A DNA stretch of 64,000 bases from Streptomyces sp. VRA16 Mangrove soil (lineage in GTDB: Bacteria > Actinomycetota > Actinomycetes > Streptomycetales > Streptomycetaceae), in assembly GCF_017377775.1 (NCBI RefSeq), contig NZ_JAFVLN010000013.1, forward strand, positions 186,001 through 250,000. The letters run 5' to 3'. The notes under the pieces are model-generated. The model was not told the DNA's origin and did not search any database. It saw only the letters and a program-made list of their open reading frames with translations. The position numbers were made by a program, and so were the translations under genes. Positions 9,290-18,900 of the stretch are shown here, one piece after another; the first letter of the stretch is position 1; the number at the start of each line of letters is the position of its first letter.

Positions 9290-10414
9290 CTACTTGAGAC
9301 CGGCCTTCTCGCACGCGCTCTTGTACTTGGCGGTGCAGATCTCGTCGAGGGTGTAGTACCCCTCCTTGACGACCGTGTCCTTGACGTTGGCCTTGGTCAG
9401 CGAGACGACCGGGACGATGACCGACGGGACGGCCTTCTCGGTGCCGCTGTCGACGGTGCTGGTGGTCAGACCGGCGGAGTCGAGGTTGCCCGTCTTGGCG
9501 ATCGAGACGGCCATCTTGGCGACGGTCTCGGCCTCCTGCGGGTACGACTTGAAGACCGACATGTACTGCTCACCCGCGAGGATGCGCTGCACGCCCGCGA
9601 GCTCGGCGTCCTGGCCGGTGACCGGGGGAAGCTTGGAGACACCCGCGGACTTGAGGGCCTGGATGATACCGCCGGCCATGCCGTCGTTCGCCGAGTAGAC
9701 GCCGACGATCTTGTCCTTGCCGATCGACGAGATCGCCGCGTCCATGTTGGCGTTGGCGTTCTCCGGCTTCCACTCCTTGGTGTCGTACTCCTTGCCGATG
9801 TTCACCTTGCCGTCGAGGACGGAGTGCGCGCCGTCCTTGAACTGCTTGGCGTTCGGGTCGGTGACGGAGCCGTTCATCATGACGATCTTGCCGGACTTGG
9901 CCTTGTCGCCCAGCGCCTCCAGGAGCGCCTTGCCCTGCGTCTTGCCGACCTCGGTGTTGTCGAACGAGGTGTAGGCGGCGATCGGGCCCTCGGCCAGGCG
10001 GTCGTAGGCGACGACCGGGATGCCGGCTTCCTTGGCCTTCTTGACGCCGGAGGCGACGGCCTTGAAGTCGACCGCGTCCAGGATCAGCACGTCGACCTTC
10101 TTGGTGATCATCGTGTCGATCTGCTGCGACTGAAGGGTCGCGTCCTGCTTGGCGTTGAGGTACTCGACCTTGCCCTTGCCGTTGGTGAGGTCGGATATCT
10201 GCTTCTCGATGATCGGCTTGTCGAACTTCTCGTAACGAGCCGTCTGGTTCTCCGGGAGCAGCAGGCCGACGGTGATGTCGTCGCCCTTCTTGCCGGCCGA
10301 CTTCGAGCTGTCGGCCTTGTCACCGGACTCCTTGGCGGAGCCGCAAGCGGCGAGCGAGACCGCCATGGCGGTGGCACAGAACGCAAAGGCCGCACGACGC
10401 ATACGCGTGTTCAC
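9290..10414 (-). CDS. Sugar-binding lipoprotein, XylF-like
   Basis: 374 residues from a GTG at 10414 with GGGAGG 9 nt upstream; an upstream-extended frame has no ribosome-binding site. The signal peptide MNTRMRRAAFAFCATAMAVS ends in lipobox LAAC, so it is a lipid-anchored extracellular receptor. The mature part opens with the type-1 periplasmic-binding fold (ITVGLLLPENQTARYEKFDK) and carries DVLILDAVDFKAVASGVKKA and VYSANDGMAGGIIQAL, matching xylose-binding XylF proteins. It is the first gene of a receptor-ATPase-permease set and lies next to the ROK regulator. The substrate xylose rests on family and on remembered S. coelicolor synteny (SCO6009-6011). Confidence 0.88.
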   Translation of the reverse strand: MNTRMRRAAFAFCATAMAVSLAACGSAKESGDKADSSKSAGKKGDDITVGLLLPENQTARYEKFDKPIIEKQISDLTNGKGKVEYLNAKQDATLQSQQIDTMITKKVDVLILDAVDFKAVASGVKKAKEAGIPVVAYDRLAEGPIAAYTSFDNTEVGKTQGKALLEALGDKAKSGKIVMMNGSVTDPNAKQFKDGAHSVLDGKVNIGKEYDTKEWKPENANANMDAAISSIGKDKIVGVYSANDGMAGGIIQALKSAGVSKLPPVTGQDAELAGVQRILAGEQYMSVFKSYPQEAETVAKMAVSIAKTGNLDSAGLTTSTVDSGTEKAVPSVIVPVVSLTKANVKDTVVKEGYYTLDEICTAKYKSACEKAGLK

Positions 10415-10443
10415 TTCAGAAACCTCCCTGACGAGGCCGCGTC

Positions 10444-10482
10444 GTTGCGGCCGAGGTAGCTGGGAGTCAACTCGGCCGCAAC
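10444..10482. promoter_or_regulatory. 12-bp inverted repeat in the xylF-like leader/promoter
   Basis: GTTGCGGCCGAG (10444-10455) and CTCGGCCGCAAC (10471-10482) are exact inverted copies with 15 nt between them, 30 bp upstream of the binding-protein start. TTGACG lies just upstream on the minus strand at 10493-10488. The dyad could be an operator for the neighbouring ROK protein or an mRNA stem in the leader. Confidence 0.55.
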
Positions 10483-10535
10483 ACAAGCGTCAAGGAGTAA
10501 ATACTTAACGAGATGGCAACGGTGTCATGCGTTCT

Positions 10536-11747
10536 CTAAGTGAAGGCAGGTGTGGCCGCGGGAACGGAGCCTCCACCAATCCCTTCCAAAAGGGTCGAAT
10601 CGCCCATCTCGCTGAGGGCCAGGGCGAGCGCCCCGAGCACCTCCGCGCGGCCGCCCAACGCCCCAGGAAGGACCGAGAGTTGGCGGGCGGCGCTGGGGAT
10701 CGCGTAGCGGCTCACGGACTCTCTGATGGGCCCCAGGACCAGCTCACCGGCCTCCGCCAGATCGCCGCCGAGGACCACCCGGCTGGGGTTGAGCAGATTG
10801 CAGAGGTTCGCGACGCCGGAGCCGATGTGCCGGCCGACGTCGGCGATCACCCGACGGCATCCGGGGTCGCCGTCACGGGCGAGCCGGACGACGCCCTCCA
10901 TGGTCAGATCCGTCCCATGGCTCGACTGGAGCAGCGGCAGCACGTAGCGGGCCGCCGTGAACGTCTCCAGGCAGCCGCGGTTGCCGCAGCGGCAGACCGG
11001 GCCCGACTCGTCCAGCGTGATGTGCCCGATCTCGCCCGCGGTGCCCCCGGGGCCGCGGTAGATCTTGCCCTCGATCACGAGCCCGGAGCCGACGCCGCTC
11101 GCGACCTTGATGTAGGCGAGGTCCTTGACGCCGCGCCCGCTCCCCCAGACCAGCTCGCCGAGCGCGCCCAGGTTGGCGTCGTTGTCGACGTGCACGGGGA
11201 CACCCAGGCGCCTGCTGAGCTCCTCCGCGGGCTTGGTGCCCGTCCAGCCCGGCAGGATCGACGTGGAGCCCAGCGTGCCGCTCTCCACGTCGATGGGGCC
11301 CGGGACGCCGAGCCCGACGCCCGCGACCTTCGTACGGTCCACGCCGGTCGCCGCGATCAGCCGCTCGACCAGCTCCTCGGCCCGGTCGAAGCCCTGCGCG
11401 GCGGACGCGTCCACGTCCAGCGGCTCGGATTCCTCGGCGAGCACCTGGTGGGCCAGATTGCCGATCGCCACGCGCAGGTGCGTGTGGCCGAAGTCGACCC
11501 CGATGACGATGCCGGCGTCCCCGCTGAGCGAGACGCTGCGGGCCCTGCGTCCCCCGGCCGAGGTGGGCGTGACCTCGACCGTTCCCCCGTCCTTGAGCTC
11601 CCGGACGATGTTGGAGACCGTCGCTGCGGACAGGCCCGTCGTCCTCGCGATCTCCGCCTGCGTGAGCGACCCGGCGAGGCGCACGGCACGTACGACCCGC
11701 TCCAGATTGGCCCGGTGCAGAGACGACTGCGACCCCGGAGTCTCCAT
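10536..11747 (-). CDS. rok7B7: ROK-family transcriptional regulator (Rok7B7-like)
   Basis: 403 residues. An N-terminal winged helix (LTQAEIARTTGLSAATVSNI, about residues 29-48) is fused to a ROK sugar-kinase-like domain starting GIVIGVDFGHTHLRVAIG. It contains the ROK zinc motif CRCGNRGCLE, with the GHITLDE histidine before it, and the phosphate-binding GVGLGVPGPID segment. It lies between the xylFGH-like and ngcEFG-like systems exactly as rok7B7 (SCO6008) does in S. coelicolor, where it is reported to affect xylose use, carbon repression and antibiotic production. It should bind DNA as an oligomer and sense a sugar or sugar phosphate. Its own upstream region carries a CTTGTACAAG dyad, a possible autoregulatory site. 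Confidence 0.88.
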   Translation of the reverse strand: METPGSQSSLHRANLERVVRAVRLAGSLTQAEIARTTGLSAATVSNIVRELKDGGTVEVTPTSAGGRRARSVSLSGDAGIVIGVDFGHTHLRVAIGNLAHQVLAEESEPLDVDASAAQGFDRAEELVERLIAATGVDRTKVAGVGLGVPGPIDVESGTLGSTSILPGWTGTKPAEELSRRLGVPVHVDNDANLGALGELVWGSGRGVKDLAYIKVASGVGSGLVIEGKIYRGPGGTAGEIGHITLDESGPVCRCGNRGCLETFTAARYVLPLLQSSHGTDLTMEGVVRLARDGDPGCRRVIADVGRHIGSGVANLCNLLNPSRVVLGGDLAEAGELVLGPIRESVSRYAIPSAARQLSVLPGALGGRAEVLGALALALSEMGDSTLLEGIGGGSVPAATPAFT

Positions 11748-11794
11748 TGACTCTCACCCTCATCCCTGGCCCGCGTCACACTGGGTGACCGAAC

Positions 11795-11804
11795 CTTGTA
11801 CAAG
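11795..11804. promoter_or_regulatory. CTTGTACAAG palindrome upstream of the ROK gene
   Basis: A perfect 10-bp palindrome sits 48 bp upstream of the ROK start in an otherwise feature-poor stretch (11748-11890). Position and symmetry suit an autoregulatory operator; no binding data support this. Confidence 0.4.
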
Positions 11805-11890
11805 TTATGAACTCCAAGCTCCGCTGAATCGGCCAGTGGCGTCAAGCCCTTGACAGAAATCGGTTCCAGGCTGTGTCCGGCCCCGCTCAT

Positions 11891-11915
11891 CTGTGCGTAC
11901 CGCAGGTACGCACAG
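11891..11915. repeat. 11-bp inverted repeat beside the ngc-type terminator
   Basis: CTGTGCGTACC (11891-11901) and GGTACGCACAG (11905-11915) are exact inverted copies around a 3-nt loop, only 4 bp before the large terminator stem. The GCACAGG end is repeated at the start of that stem. It may be a second terminator stem or part of the ROK promoter. Confidence 0.5.
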
Positions 11916-11919
11916 GGAC

Positions 11920-11972
11920 GCACAGGGGTCCGGCCCCGGAGATGATGTCTCTCCGGGGCCGGACCCCTGTGC
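11920..11972. terminator. Terminator of the ngcEFG-like operon
   Basis: 21 bp at 11920-11940 pair perfectly with 11952-11972 around an 11-nt loop. The stem begins 26 nt beyond the last permease stop. It is one of the strongest hairpins in the window and separates the ngc-type operon from the ROK gene that follows in the same direction. Confidence 0.92.
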
Positions 11973-11997
11973 ACAACGGGTGAAGGCAGCGGTTGCG

Positions 11998-12906
11998 TCA
12001 GCGGAAGGTGCCCTGCGACACCGAACCGGCGATGCGGCGCTGGAAGATGATGTAGACGACCAGGACCGGGACCACCGTGACCACGATCGCCGCGAAGAGC
12101 GCGCCGTAGTCGATGCCGTAGGCCTGCGAGGACGCGTAGGCGGCCATCCCCTGGGTCAGCACCCACTTGTTCTGGTCGGTGTTGAGCGCCACCGGCAGCA
12201 GGAACTGGTTCCACAGACCCAGGAAGTTGAAGATCGCCACCGCCGCCATGCCCGGCCGCGCCATCGGCAGCATCACCTGGAAGAAGGCCCGCCAGTCCCC
12301 GGCGCCGTCGATCAGCGCGGCCTCGTACACGTCGTGCGGCAGGGAGCGGAAGAACGCGTAGAGGAAGAACATCGTGAACGGCAGCGCGAACGCGACGTAG
12401 GTGAGGATCAGCCCCGGCCGTGTGTTCAGCAGCCCGAAGTTCTGCAGCTGGAAGAAGAGCGGCACGATCGCCAGGAAGACCGGGAAGGTCAGCCCCGCGA
12501 GCATGACGTAGTAGATCAGCCGGCGTCCCGGGAACTGGAACCGGGCCAGGACGTACGCGCACATCGCGCCCAGCAGCATCACCAGGACCAGTGCGCAGAC
12601 GACCACGATCACCGAGTTCAGGAAGTACTTCCCGATGCTCGCGTCGCTCCAGGCGCGCGAGTAGTTGTCGAACTGCCAGTGCTTCGGCAGCGCGAACGGC
12701 GACGACAGGATCTCCTTGGTCGTCTTGAACGACGACACCAGCACCCACAGCATGGGCAGGATCACGATCACGGACCAGAGGATCAGCAGGCCGTGCGCGA
12801 TCACCGCGAACCTGCGGTCGCTGCCCGCGACGGCTTTCGTCAGCTTCTGGTCGCTCGCCCGCTTCTGGTCACGCGCCTGCTTCCGGTCGGCGGCTATGGC
12901 GCTCAC
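11998..12906 (-). CDS. CUT1 sugar ABC permease, MalG-type (NgcG-like)
   Basis: 302 residues from a GTG at 12906 that overlaps the preceding stop (GTGA), with GGGAGGTG upstream. It has a charged N-terminus of about 30 residues and six hydrophobic segments. The EAA loop EAALIDGAGDWRAFFQVMLP, which docks the ATPase, is in the C-terminal half. The periplasmic-side KTTKEILSSPFALPKHW region is typical of MalG partners. It pairs with the permease upstream to import an oligosaccharide or amino sugar. No ATPase is encoded in the operon. This is normal in Streptomyces, where the shared ATPase MsiK energises such systems. Confidence 0.88.
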   Translation of the reverse strand: MSAIAADRKQARDQKRASDQKLTKAVAGSDRRFAVIAHGLLILWSVIVILPMLWVLVSSFKTTKEILSSPFALPKHWQFDNYSRAWSDASIGKYFLNSVIVVVCALVLVMLLGAMCAYVLARFQFPGRRLIYYVMLAGLTFPVFLAIVPLFFQLQNFGLLNTRPGLILTYVAFALPFTMFFLYAFFRSLPHDVYEAALIDGAGDWRAFFQVMLPMARPGMAAVAIFNFLGLWNQFLLPVALNTDQNKWVLTQGMAAYASSQAYGIDYGALFAAIVVTVVPVLVVYIIFQRRIAGSVSQGTFR

Positions 12907-13964
12907 TGGGCACCTCCCTTGGCTCCGGCACGCCGAGCCTTCGACCCACGCGCTTGCTTACCGCCGTCGCTCTCGCCCCCGCCGGTCAGCCGGTTGATGG
13001 CGAACACCAGCGCCGCGAACACCAGGGTGACGACGGCGAGGACGACGCCCATCGCGGTGGCGAGGCCGAACTGCTGCTTGGCGAAAGCGATGTTGAACAG
13101 CCGCTGGCTGATCGTGAGGGTCGAGTTGTTCGGCCCACCGCCCGGCAGCATGGCCTGTACGTAGACGAACGCGTCCAGCGCGGCGATGCCCAGGTAGATG
13201 TACGCGGTCTGCACACTGTCCCGGATCGCCGGCAGCGTGACCGAGATCGTCATCCGGAACCGGCCGGCTCCGTCGATCCTGGCCGCCTCGTACAGCTCGG
13301 CGGGAACGCCCTTGATCGCGGCGATGAAGAGCACCGCGTAGAACCCGACGAGCCCCCAGACGATGACGAACATCAGGGCCGGCATCGCCGTCGCCTGTTC
13401 GCCCAGCCAGGCGAACTCCTTGAAGCCGTCCAGGCCGAGCCCGCTGAGGATGCCGTTGACCAGGCCGGCGTTCGGGTCGTACATCTGCGCCCAGATCAGG
13501 CCGACGATGATCGCCGGCACGACGTAGGGGAAGAACGAGACGATCCGGTAGAACGATGCGCCCTTGATCCCCCGGACGGGGCCCTTGCTGGGCCCGCCCA
13601 GGGTGATGGCCACCGCGACCCCGAGAGCGAGCGTCAGCGTCACCAGCGGCACGAAGGCCGCCAGCAGGGCGACATTGCGCAGCGCCTTCAGGAAGACATC
13701 GTCCTGGAACATCTTGACGAAGTTGTCGAGGCCGACGAAGTCGTAATCCGGGCTGAAACCGCGCCAGTTGGTCATCGCCCAGAAGATCGCCTGGGCGAAG
13801 GGGTACAGGACGAAGATCACGAAGATGGCGACCGGGAGACCGAGGAACGCGAGAAAGAACGTCACCCGGTCGAACGTGAGCTTGCGGCGCCGGGGCCGCC
13901 CGCCGCGAGCGGCCGGCACGGGCCGGCTGCTCGCGGTGTCGGAGATGGTGGTCTTGTCTTTCAT
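12903..13964 (-). CDS. CUT1 sugar ABC permease, MalF-type (NgcF-like)
   Basis: 353 residues. A basic N-terminal tail (RPRRRKLTFDRVTFFLAFLG) leads into the membrane domain. The EAA loop EAARIDGAGRFRMTISVTLP is intact. Its C-terminus is lysine/arginine rich. It overlaps the next permease gene by 4 bp and follows the binding-protein gene after only 7 bp, so the three are translated from one message. Together they form an importer of the family that includes the N-acetylglucosamine/chitobiose system NgcEFG. The substrate assignment rests on the binding protein and synteny. Confidence 0.88.
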   Translation of the reverse strand: MKDKTTISDTASSRPVPAARGGRPRRRKLTFDRVTFFLAFLGLPVAIFVIFVLYPFAQAIFWAMTNWRGFSPDYDFVGLDNFVKMFQDDVFLKALRNVALLAAFVPLVTLTLALGVAVAITLGGPSKGPVRGIKGASFYRIVSFFPYVVPAIIVGLIWAQMYDPNAGLVNGILSGLGLDGFKEFAWLGEQATAMPALMFVIVWGLVGFYAVLFIAAIKGVPAELYEAARIDGAGRFRMTISVTLPAIRDSVQTAYIYLGIAALDAFVYVQAMLPGGGPNNSTLTISQRLFNIAFAKQQFGLATAMGVVLAVVTLVFAALVFAINRLTGGGESDGGKQARGSKARRAGAKGGAQ

Positions 13965-13971
13965 CGCAGTG

Positions 13972-15378
13972 CTAGCTGACCTTGATCTTGTCGACGGAGT
14001 CGTCTTCCCTGACCTTGTCGGAGATCTTCTGGAGGGCCGAGGTGAGGCCCTTGCCGTCGATGTCGCCGGAGAGGAACGAGTTGAACGGAACCAGCTGGTC
14101 CGTGTTCATCCCGTAGGCCTCGACGAAGTTGTAGGTGAAGATGTTGGTGCCCGCGGCCTCCAGCATCTTCGTCTGCGAGACGAGGGCGGACGAGCCGTAA
14201 CCGTCGGCGGGCACGGTGCCCTTGACGATCGTCGGGGCCAGCTTCGTCTTGGAGAAGTTGGCGGCCGCGTCCTTGGACAGCATCGCCCGCAGCACTTCCT
14301 TGCCGCCGGCCGGGTTCTTGCCCTTCTTGGGGACGATGAACGGCTCGCCGGCGGCCGCGCGAATCGCCTCGTAGGGCAGCTTCGGCTTGTCGGTGAGCGT
14401 CATCGACGGGAAACCGGTCATCTGGAAGTCGGCCTTGGTGGCCTTCTTCATCTCGTTCTCGATCCAGCCACCGGACGGGTAGAGCAGCGCCTTCTGGTCG
14501 TTGCTCCAGATCGCCTGGGCCTTCTGGAACTGGGTGCCGGAGCCGCCGGGGACGAACATCTTGTCCTTGACCATGGTCTCCATGACCTTGATCACGCCCT
14601 GGATGGCCGGGTGCGACCAGCAGCCCTTCTCCAGGTTCTCCAGCGCGAGCCGGACCTCGTCGCCGCCCTCCTTGATCGCCGAGTCGATCAGCAGCGTGCG
14701 GTAGTAGGTCGCCGCCTCCTTGCCGTGGACGAAGAGGTACTTGCCCTTCTTCTTCGCCGCCTGGCCGAGGTCGAGCGCCTCGTCCCACGTCTTCGGCGGG
14801 GTCCAGCCGTTCGCCTCGAACAGGGTCTTCGAGTACCAGACGCCGTAGACGGTCATCACGTAGTTCAGCCCGACGAACTTGTCCTTGAACGTGCCGGGGC
14901 CCTTGACGCCGGGGTAGATCGTGTCGGCGATCTTCTTGCCCTCGTAGTTGTTCGCCTCGAGGACGTCGTCGAGCTCCTCGAGCTGGTCGAGGATGCCGAG
15001 GAAGCCGATCTGGTCCTCGCCTGAGTTGTCGATGAGGTCCGGCGGGTTGCCGCCGACGAAGCGGGGCTGGAGCTCCGGGGCGATGTCGACGACCGGCTTG
15101 ACCTTGACGTCGAGACCGCTGCTCTTCTCCTTGGCGATCTTGCCGGCGAACGTCACGTAGTCGACGCCGTAGCCGCCGTTGAAGATGGCCGCGTCGACCT
15201 TGGAGTTCGCGGCGACGCCGAAGGGGTTCTTGGCGCTCGTCTTGCCCTTCGAGCCCTTGTCGCTGTTGCCGCTGTCGGACGGGGAGCTGCAGGCGACGGC
15301 GAACGACCCCATGGCCGCGGTCGCGATCGCCCCGCGCAGGAGCGTCCGCCTGTCGAGAGAGCCGGCACGAATGGTCAT
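13972..15378 (-). CDS. Tat-exported carbohydrate-binding lipoprotein, NgcE-like
   Basis: 468 residues. The leader has a twin-arginine motif (LDRRTLLRG), a hydrophobic stretch and a lipobox ending AVAC, so it should be exported folded through Tat and lipidated. The mature protein is a family-1 extracellular solute-binding protein of normal length, with VDIAPELQPRFVGGNPPDLI and WSNDQKALLYPSGGWIENEM. Tat export and order fit NgcE, the GlcNAc/chitobiose receptor (SCO6005 in S. coelicolor, from memory). It is the first gene of the operon. A 12-bp dyad lies 62 bp upstream and a DasR-like site about 350 bp upstream, which would fit induction by aminosugars. Confidence 0.85.
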   Translation of the reverse strand: MTIRAGSLDRRTLLRGAIATAAMGSFAVACSSPSDSGNSDKGSKGKTSAKNPFGVAANSKVDAAIFNGGYGVDYVTFAGKIAKEKSSGLDVKVKPVVDIAPELQPRFVGGNPPDLIDNSGEDQIGFLGILDQLEELDDVLEANNYEGKKIADTIYPGVKGPGTFKDKFVGLNYVMTVYGVWYSKTLFEANGWTPPKTWDEALDLGQAAKKKGKYLFVHGKEAATYYRTLLIDSAIKEGGDEVRLALENLEKGCWSHPAIQGVIKVMETMVKDKMFVPGGSGTQFQKAQAIWSNDQKALLYPSGGWIENEMKKATKADFQMTGFPSMTLTDKPKLPYEAIRAAAGEPFIVPKKGKNPAGGKEVLRAMLSKDAAANFSKTKLAPTIVKGTVPADGYGSSALVSQTKMLEAAGTNIFTYNFVEAYGMNTDQLVPFNSFLSGDIDGKGLTSALQKISDKVREDDSVDKIKVS

Positions 15379-15439
15379 CTCTGCATCCTCACTGATCGAT
15401 TGGATCTTTACGGGTGTGCTTGTTCGTTCTCGCCGTCGT

Positions 15440-15464
15440 CTCGGTACCGCTCAGCGGTACCGAG
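15440..15464. promoter_or_regulatory. 12-bp perfect dyad upstream of the NgcE-like gene
   Basis: CTCGGTACCGCT (15440-15451) and AGCGGTACCGAG (15453-15464) are inverted copies around a single base, starting 62 bp upstream of the minus-strand start. Spacing suits an operator over a promoter; the regulator is unknown. Confidence 0.6.
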
Positions 15465-15726
15465 GGTGATCAGCCGAGTGATGTCGGAAATGGCCCGCGC
15501 CGGGTGTGGATCCCATGCTCAAGTCCTCGCCTTCTCCAGGACTCAGGCGGTGAACCGGATCCTCCCCGGCACCGCGGTGACGTGCTGTGTCGTGCCCCTG
15601 TGAGGGGGGAAACGCAGGTGGAGCTGGGTAGAGCTGGGTGGAGCTGAAGATTCCGGGATCGCGGAAGAGAACGTGCAGTTCGGGGCGGTGAACGCCCCCG
15701 ACGGTTCCCCCCGTCCCCAGACGCCG

Positions 15727-15742
15727 ACAGGTATAGTCCACT
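15727..15742. promoter_or_regulatory. DasR-responsive-element-like site
   Basis: ACAGGTATAGTCCACT matches the palindromic DasR consensus A(C/G)TGGTCTAGACCA(G/C)T at 13 of 16 positions. It sits in the 618-bp divergent region between the NgcE-like receptor and the GH92 gene. DasR is the GntR regulator of N-acetylglucosamine use in Streptomyces, so a site near a GlcNAc-type transporter is biologically sensible. The remainder of 15379-15996 has no coding potential that I trust. Confidence 0.5.
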
Positions 15743-15959
15743 CCCTGTGAACTGGGCAAGATCGAATGCAGGTTTGGACATCGGTCTTTTCCGAGTTGAG
15801 ACCTCCCGGAAATAAGCCACACCAGGGGATTCGTGGATCTTCCCAACTTCCTTGCGTACAAAGGGTGTAGACAAGCCGCCTCCGCAACACGCTGTAACAG
15901 CCTTCAACACCCTTGACACCAATGACCACTTGACGCCCTACTGGACCTTGCGCATCGAA

Positions 15960-15973
15960 TTGACAACGTTGTC
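15960..15973 (+). promoter_or_regulatory. GACAACGTTGTC operator overlapping a -35 box before the GH92 gene
   Basis: GACAACGTTGTC (15962-15973) is a perfect palindrome 24 bp before the GH92 start and overlaps TTGACA (15960-15965). Central CG palindromes of this form are typical LacI-family operators, so the mannosidase is probably repressed by a LacI-type protein encoded elsewhere. Confidence 0.6.
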
Positions 15974-15996
15974 TCAATGCCGGAGGTCATCGGTTC

Positions 15997-18900
15997 ATGC
16001 GGGGAAGATCACGACACAGACTCGGCGCCACGGCGGCCCTGGGCGCCGCCGCCCTGGTGCTCGCGGCGGCCGGCCAGGGTGCCGCCGTCGCCGCGGAGCC
16101 GCAAGCGCCGCGGGCGGCGACGGAGTTCAGCTCCTCCTTCGAAGCGGGGCAACCCGTCCCCGACTGGCTGAACACGGTCGACACCGCCCCGGACGGCAGC
16201 AAACGCTCATCCGGTGTCGACGGTGGATACACCGGTGGCGTCCCGGGCAATGTGAACGGGCATGTCACCGACGTCCGCGCCAGCGGCGAGAACAGCGGCG
16301 GCGGCGAGGTGGCGACGAACCTCGTCGACGGTGAGTCGACCACGAAGTGGCTGGCCTTCACGCCGACCGCCTGGGTGGAGTTCGACCTCGACTCCCCGCA
16401 GAAGATCGAGAAGTACGCGCTCACGTCGGCCAACGACCACGACGAGCGCGATCCGAAGGACTGGGTCCTCAAGGGTTCGACCGACGGAAAGGACTGGACC
16501 ACTCTCGACACCCGTACCGGGGAAAGCTTCGGGCAGCGGTTCCAGACCAAGACGTACGACCTTCAGAGCCCGGCCGAGTACGCCCACTTCCGCATCGAGT
16601 TCACGAAGAACAACGGTGCGGGCGACGCGACCCAGCTGGCCGATCTGCAGCTGTCGACGGGCGACGACCAGGCTCCGGCCCCCGAGGACATGCTGTCGCT
16701 CGTCGACAAGGGCCCGGGCGGCTCACCGACGGCCAAGGCGGGCGCGGGCTTCACCGGGGTGCGCGCCCTGCGGTACGCGGGCACGCACAAGGCGGACGGC
16801 CGCGCGTACTCGTACAACAAGGTCTTCGACGTCGACGTGGCGGTGAAGCGGAACACCGAGCTGTCGTACAAGATCTTCCCGCAGATGGCGGACGGCGACC
16901 GCGACTACGACGCGACGAACGTCTCGGTCGACCTCGCCTTCACCGACGGCACGTACCTGAGCGACCTGAAGGCGGTCGACTCCAACGGCGGGCTGTTGAC
17001 GCCGCAGGGCCAGGGCGCCGCCAAGCGGCTGTACGTGAACCAGTGGAACGCGGTGAAGTCGTCGATCGGGTCGGTCGCGGCCGGCCGGACGATCGACCGG
17101 ATCCTCGTGGCGTACGACTCCCCGAAGGGCCCGGCGAAGTTCCGCGGCTGGCTCGACGACATCAGCGTCGGGCAGGTGCGGAGCGCGCCGCCCAAGGCCC
17201 ACCTCAGCGACTACGCCTCGACCGTGCGCGGCACGAACTCCAGCGGCGGGTTCTCGCGCGGCAACACGTTCCCGGCGACGGCCGTGCCGCACGGGTTCAA
17301 CTTCTGGACGCCGGTGACCAACGCGGGCTCGCTGAGCTGGCTGTACGACTACGCGCGCGACAACAACGCGGACAACCTGCCCACGATGGAGGCGCTGGCC
17401 GCGAGCCACGAGCCGAGCCCGTGGATGGGCGACCGGCAGACGTTCCAGATGATGCCGAGCGCCACGTCCGGCTCCGCGGTGGACACGTCGCGCTCGGGCC
17501 GCGCGCTGCCGTTCAGGCACGAGAACGAGACGGCGCGCCCGTACTACTACGGCGTGAAGTTCGAGAACGGCGTACGGGCCGAGATGACGCCGACCGACCA
17601 CGCGGCGGCGCTGCGCTTCACCTATCCCGGTGACGACGCGAGCGTGGTCTTCGACAACGTCTCCGAGCAGGGCGGTCTCACGCTCGACAAGGACAGCGGG
17701 ATCGTCACCGGCTACTCCGACGTGAAGTCGGGCCTGTCGGCGGGCGCGACACGGCTGTTCGTCTACGGCGTCTTCGACAAGCCGGTGAAGGCGGCCGACT
17801 CCTCGGGCGTGAAGGGGTACTTCAGCTTCGACGCCGGCAAGGACAGGACCGTCACGCTCCGCCTGGCGACCTCCCTCATCGGCATCGACCAGGCGAAGGA
17901 CAACCTGGCGCAGGAGCTCCCGGCGTCCCGCTCCTTCACGGACGTGCGCGACGCGGCACGGGCCCAGTGGGACGCGCTGATGAACAAGGTGGAGGTGGAG
18001 GGCGCGACGGACGACCAGCGCACCACGCTGTACTCGTCGCTGTACCGCCTGTACCTGTACCCCAACTCCGGCTTCGAGAAGGTGCGTTCGCAGGACGGGA
18101 AGTCCGCGTACAAGTACGCCTCGCCGTTCTCGCCGATGCCGGGTCCCGACACCCCGACCCACACCGGCGCGAAGATCGTCGAGGGCAAGCCGTACGTGAA
18201 CAACGGCTTCTGGGACACGTACCGGACGACCTGGCCCGCGTACTCGCTGCTCACCTCCAAGAAGGCGGGTGAGCTGGTCGACGGGTTCGTGCAGCAGTAC
18301 AAGGACGGCGGCTGGATCTCCCGCTGGTCCTCGCCCGGTTACGCGGATCTGATGACGGGCACGTCGTCGGACGTGGCGTTCGCCGACGCGTACGTGAAGG
18401 GCGTCGACTTCGACGCGGAGGACGCGTACAAGGCGGCCGTGAAGAACGCGACCGTCGTCCCGCCGATGTCCGGTGTGGGCCGCAAGGGCATGGAGACCTC
18501 GCCCTTCCTCGGCTACACCTCGACGGACACGCACGAGGGCCTGTCGTGGGCTCTTGAGGGCTACCTCAACGACTACGGCATCGCGCAGATGGGCCAGGCG
18601 CTCTACAAGAAGACGGGCGAGAAGCACTACAAGGAGGAGTCGGAGTACTTCCTCAACCGCGCCCGTGACTACGTCAACATGTTCGACGACAAGGCGGCCG
18701 GCACCGGCTTCTTCCAGGGCAAGGACGCGAAGGGCGACTGGCGGGTGAAGTCGCAGGACTTCAACCCGGCGATCTGGGGCTACGACTACACCGAGACGAA
18801 CGCGTGGGGCTACGCGTTCACGGCGGTGCAGGACAGCCGGGGTCTGGCGAACCTGTACGGCGGCCGGGACGGTCTGGCGAAGAAGCTGGACACGTTCTTC

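Noticed and set aside
15379..15996. Short genes in the transporter/mannosidase divergent region
   Set aside because: Frames on both strands are short, overlap the dyads and have atypical codon use; regulatory DNA is the better reading.
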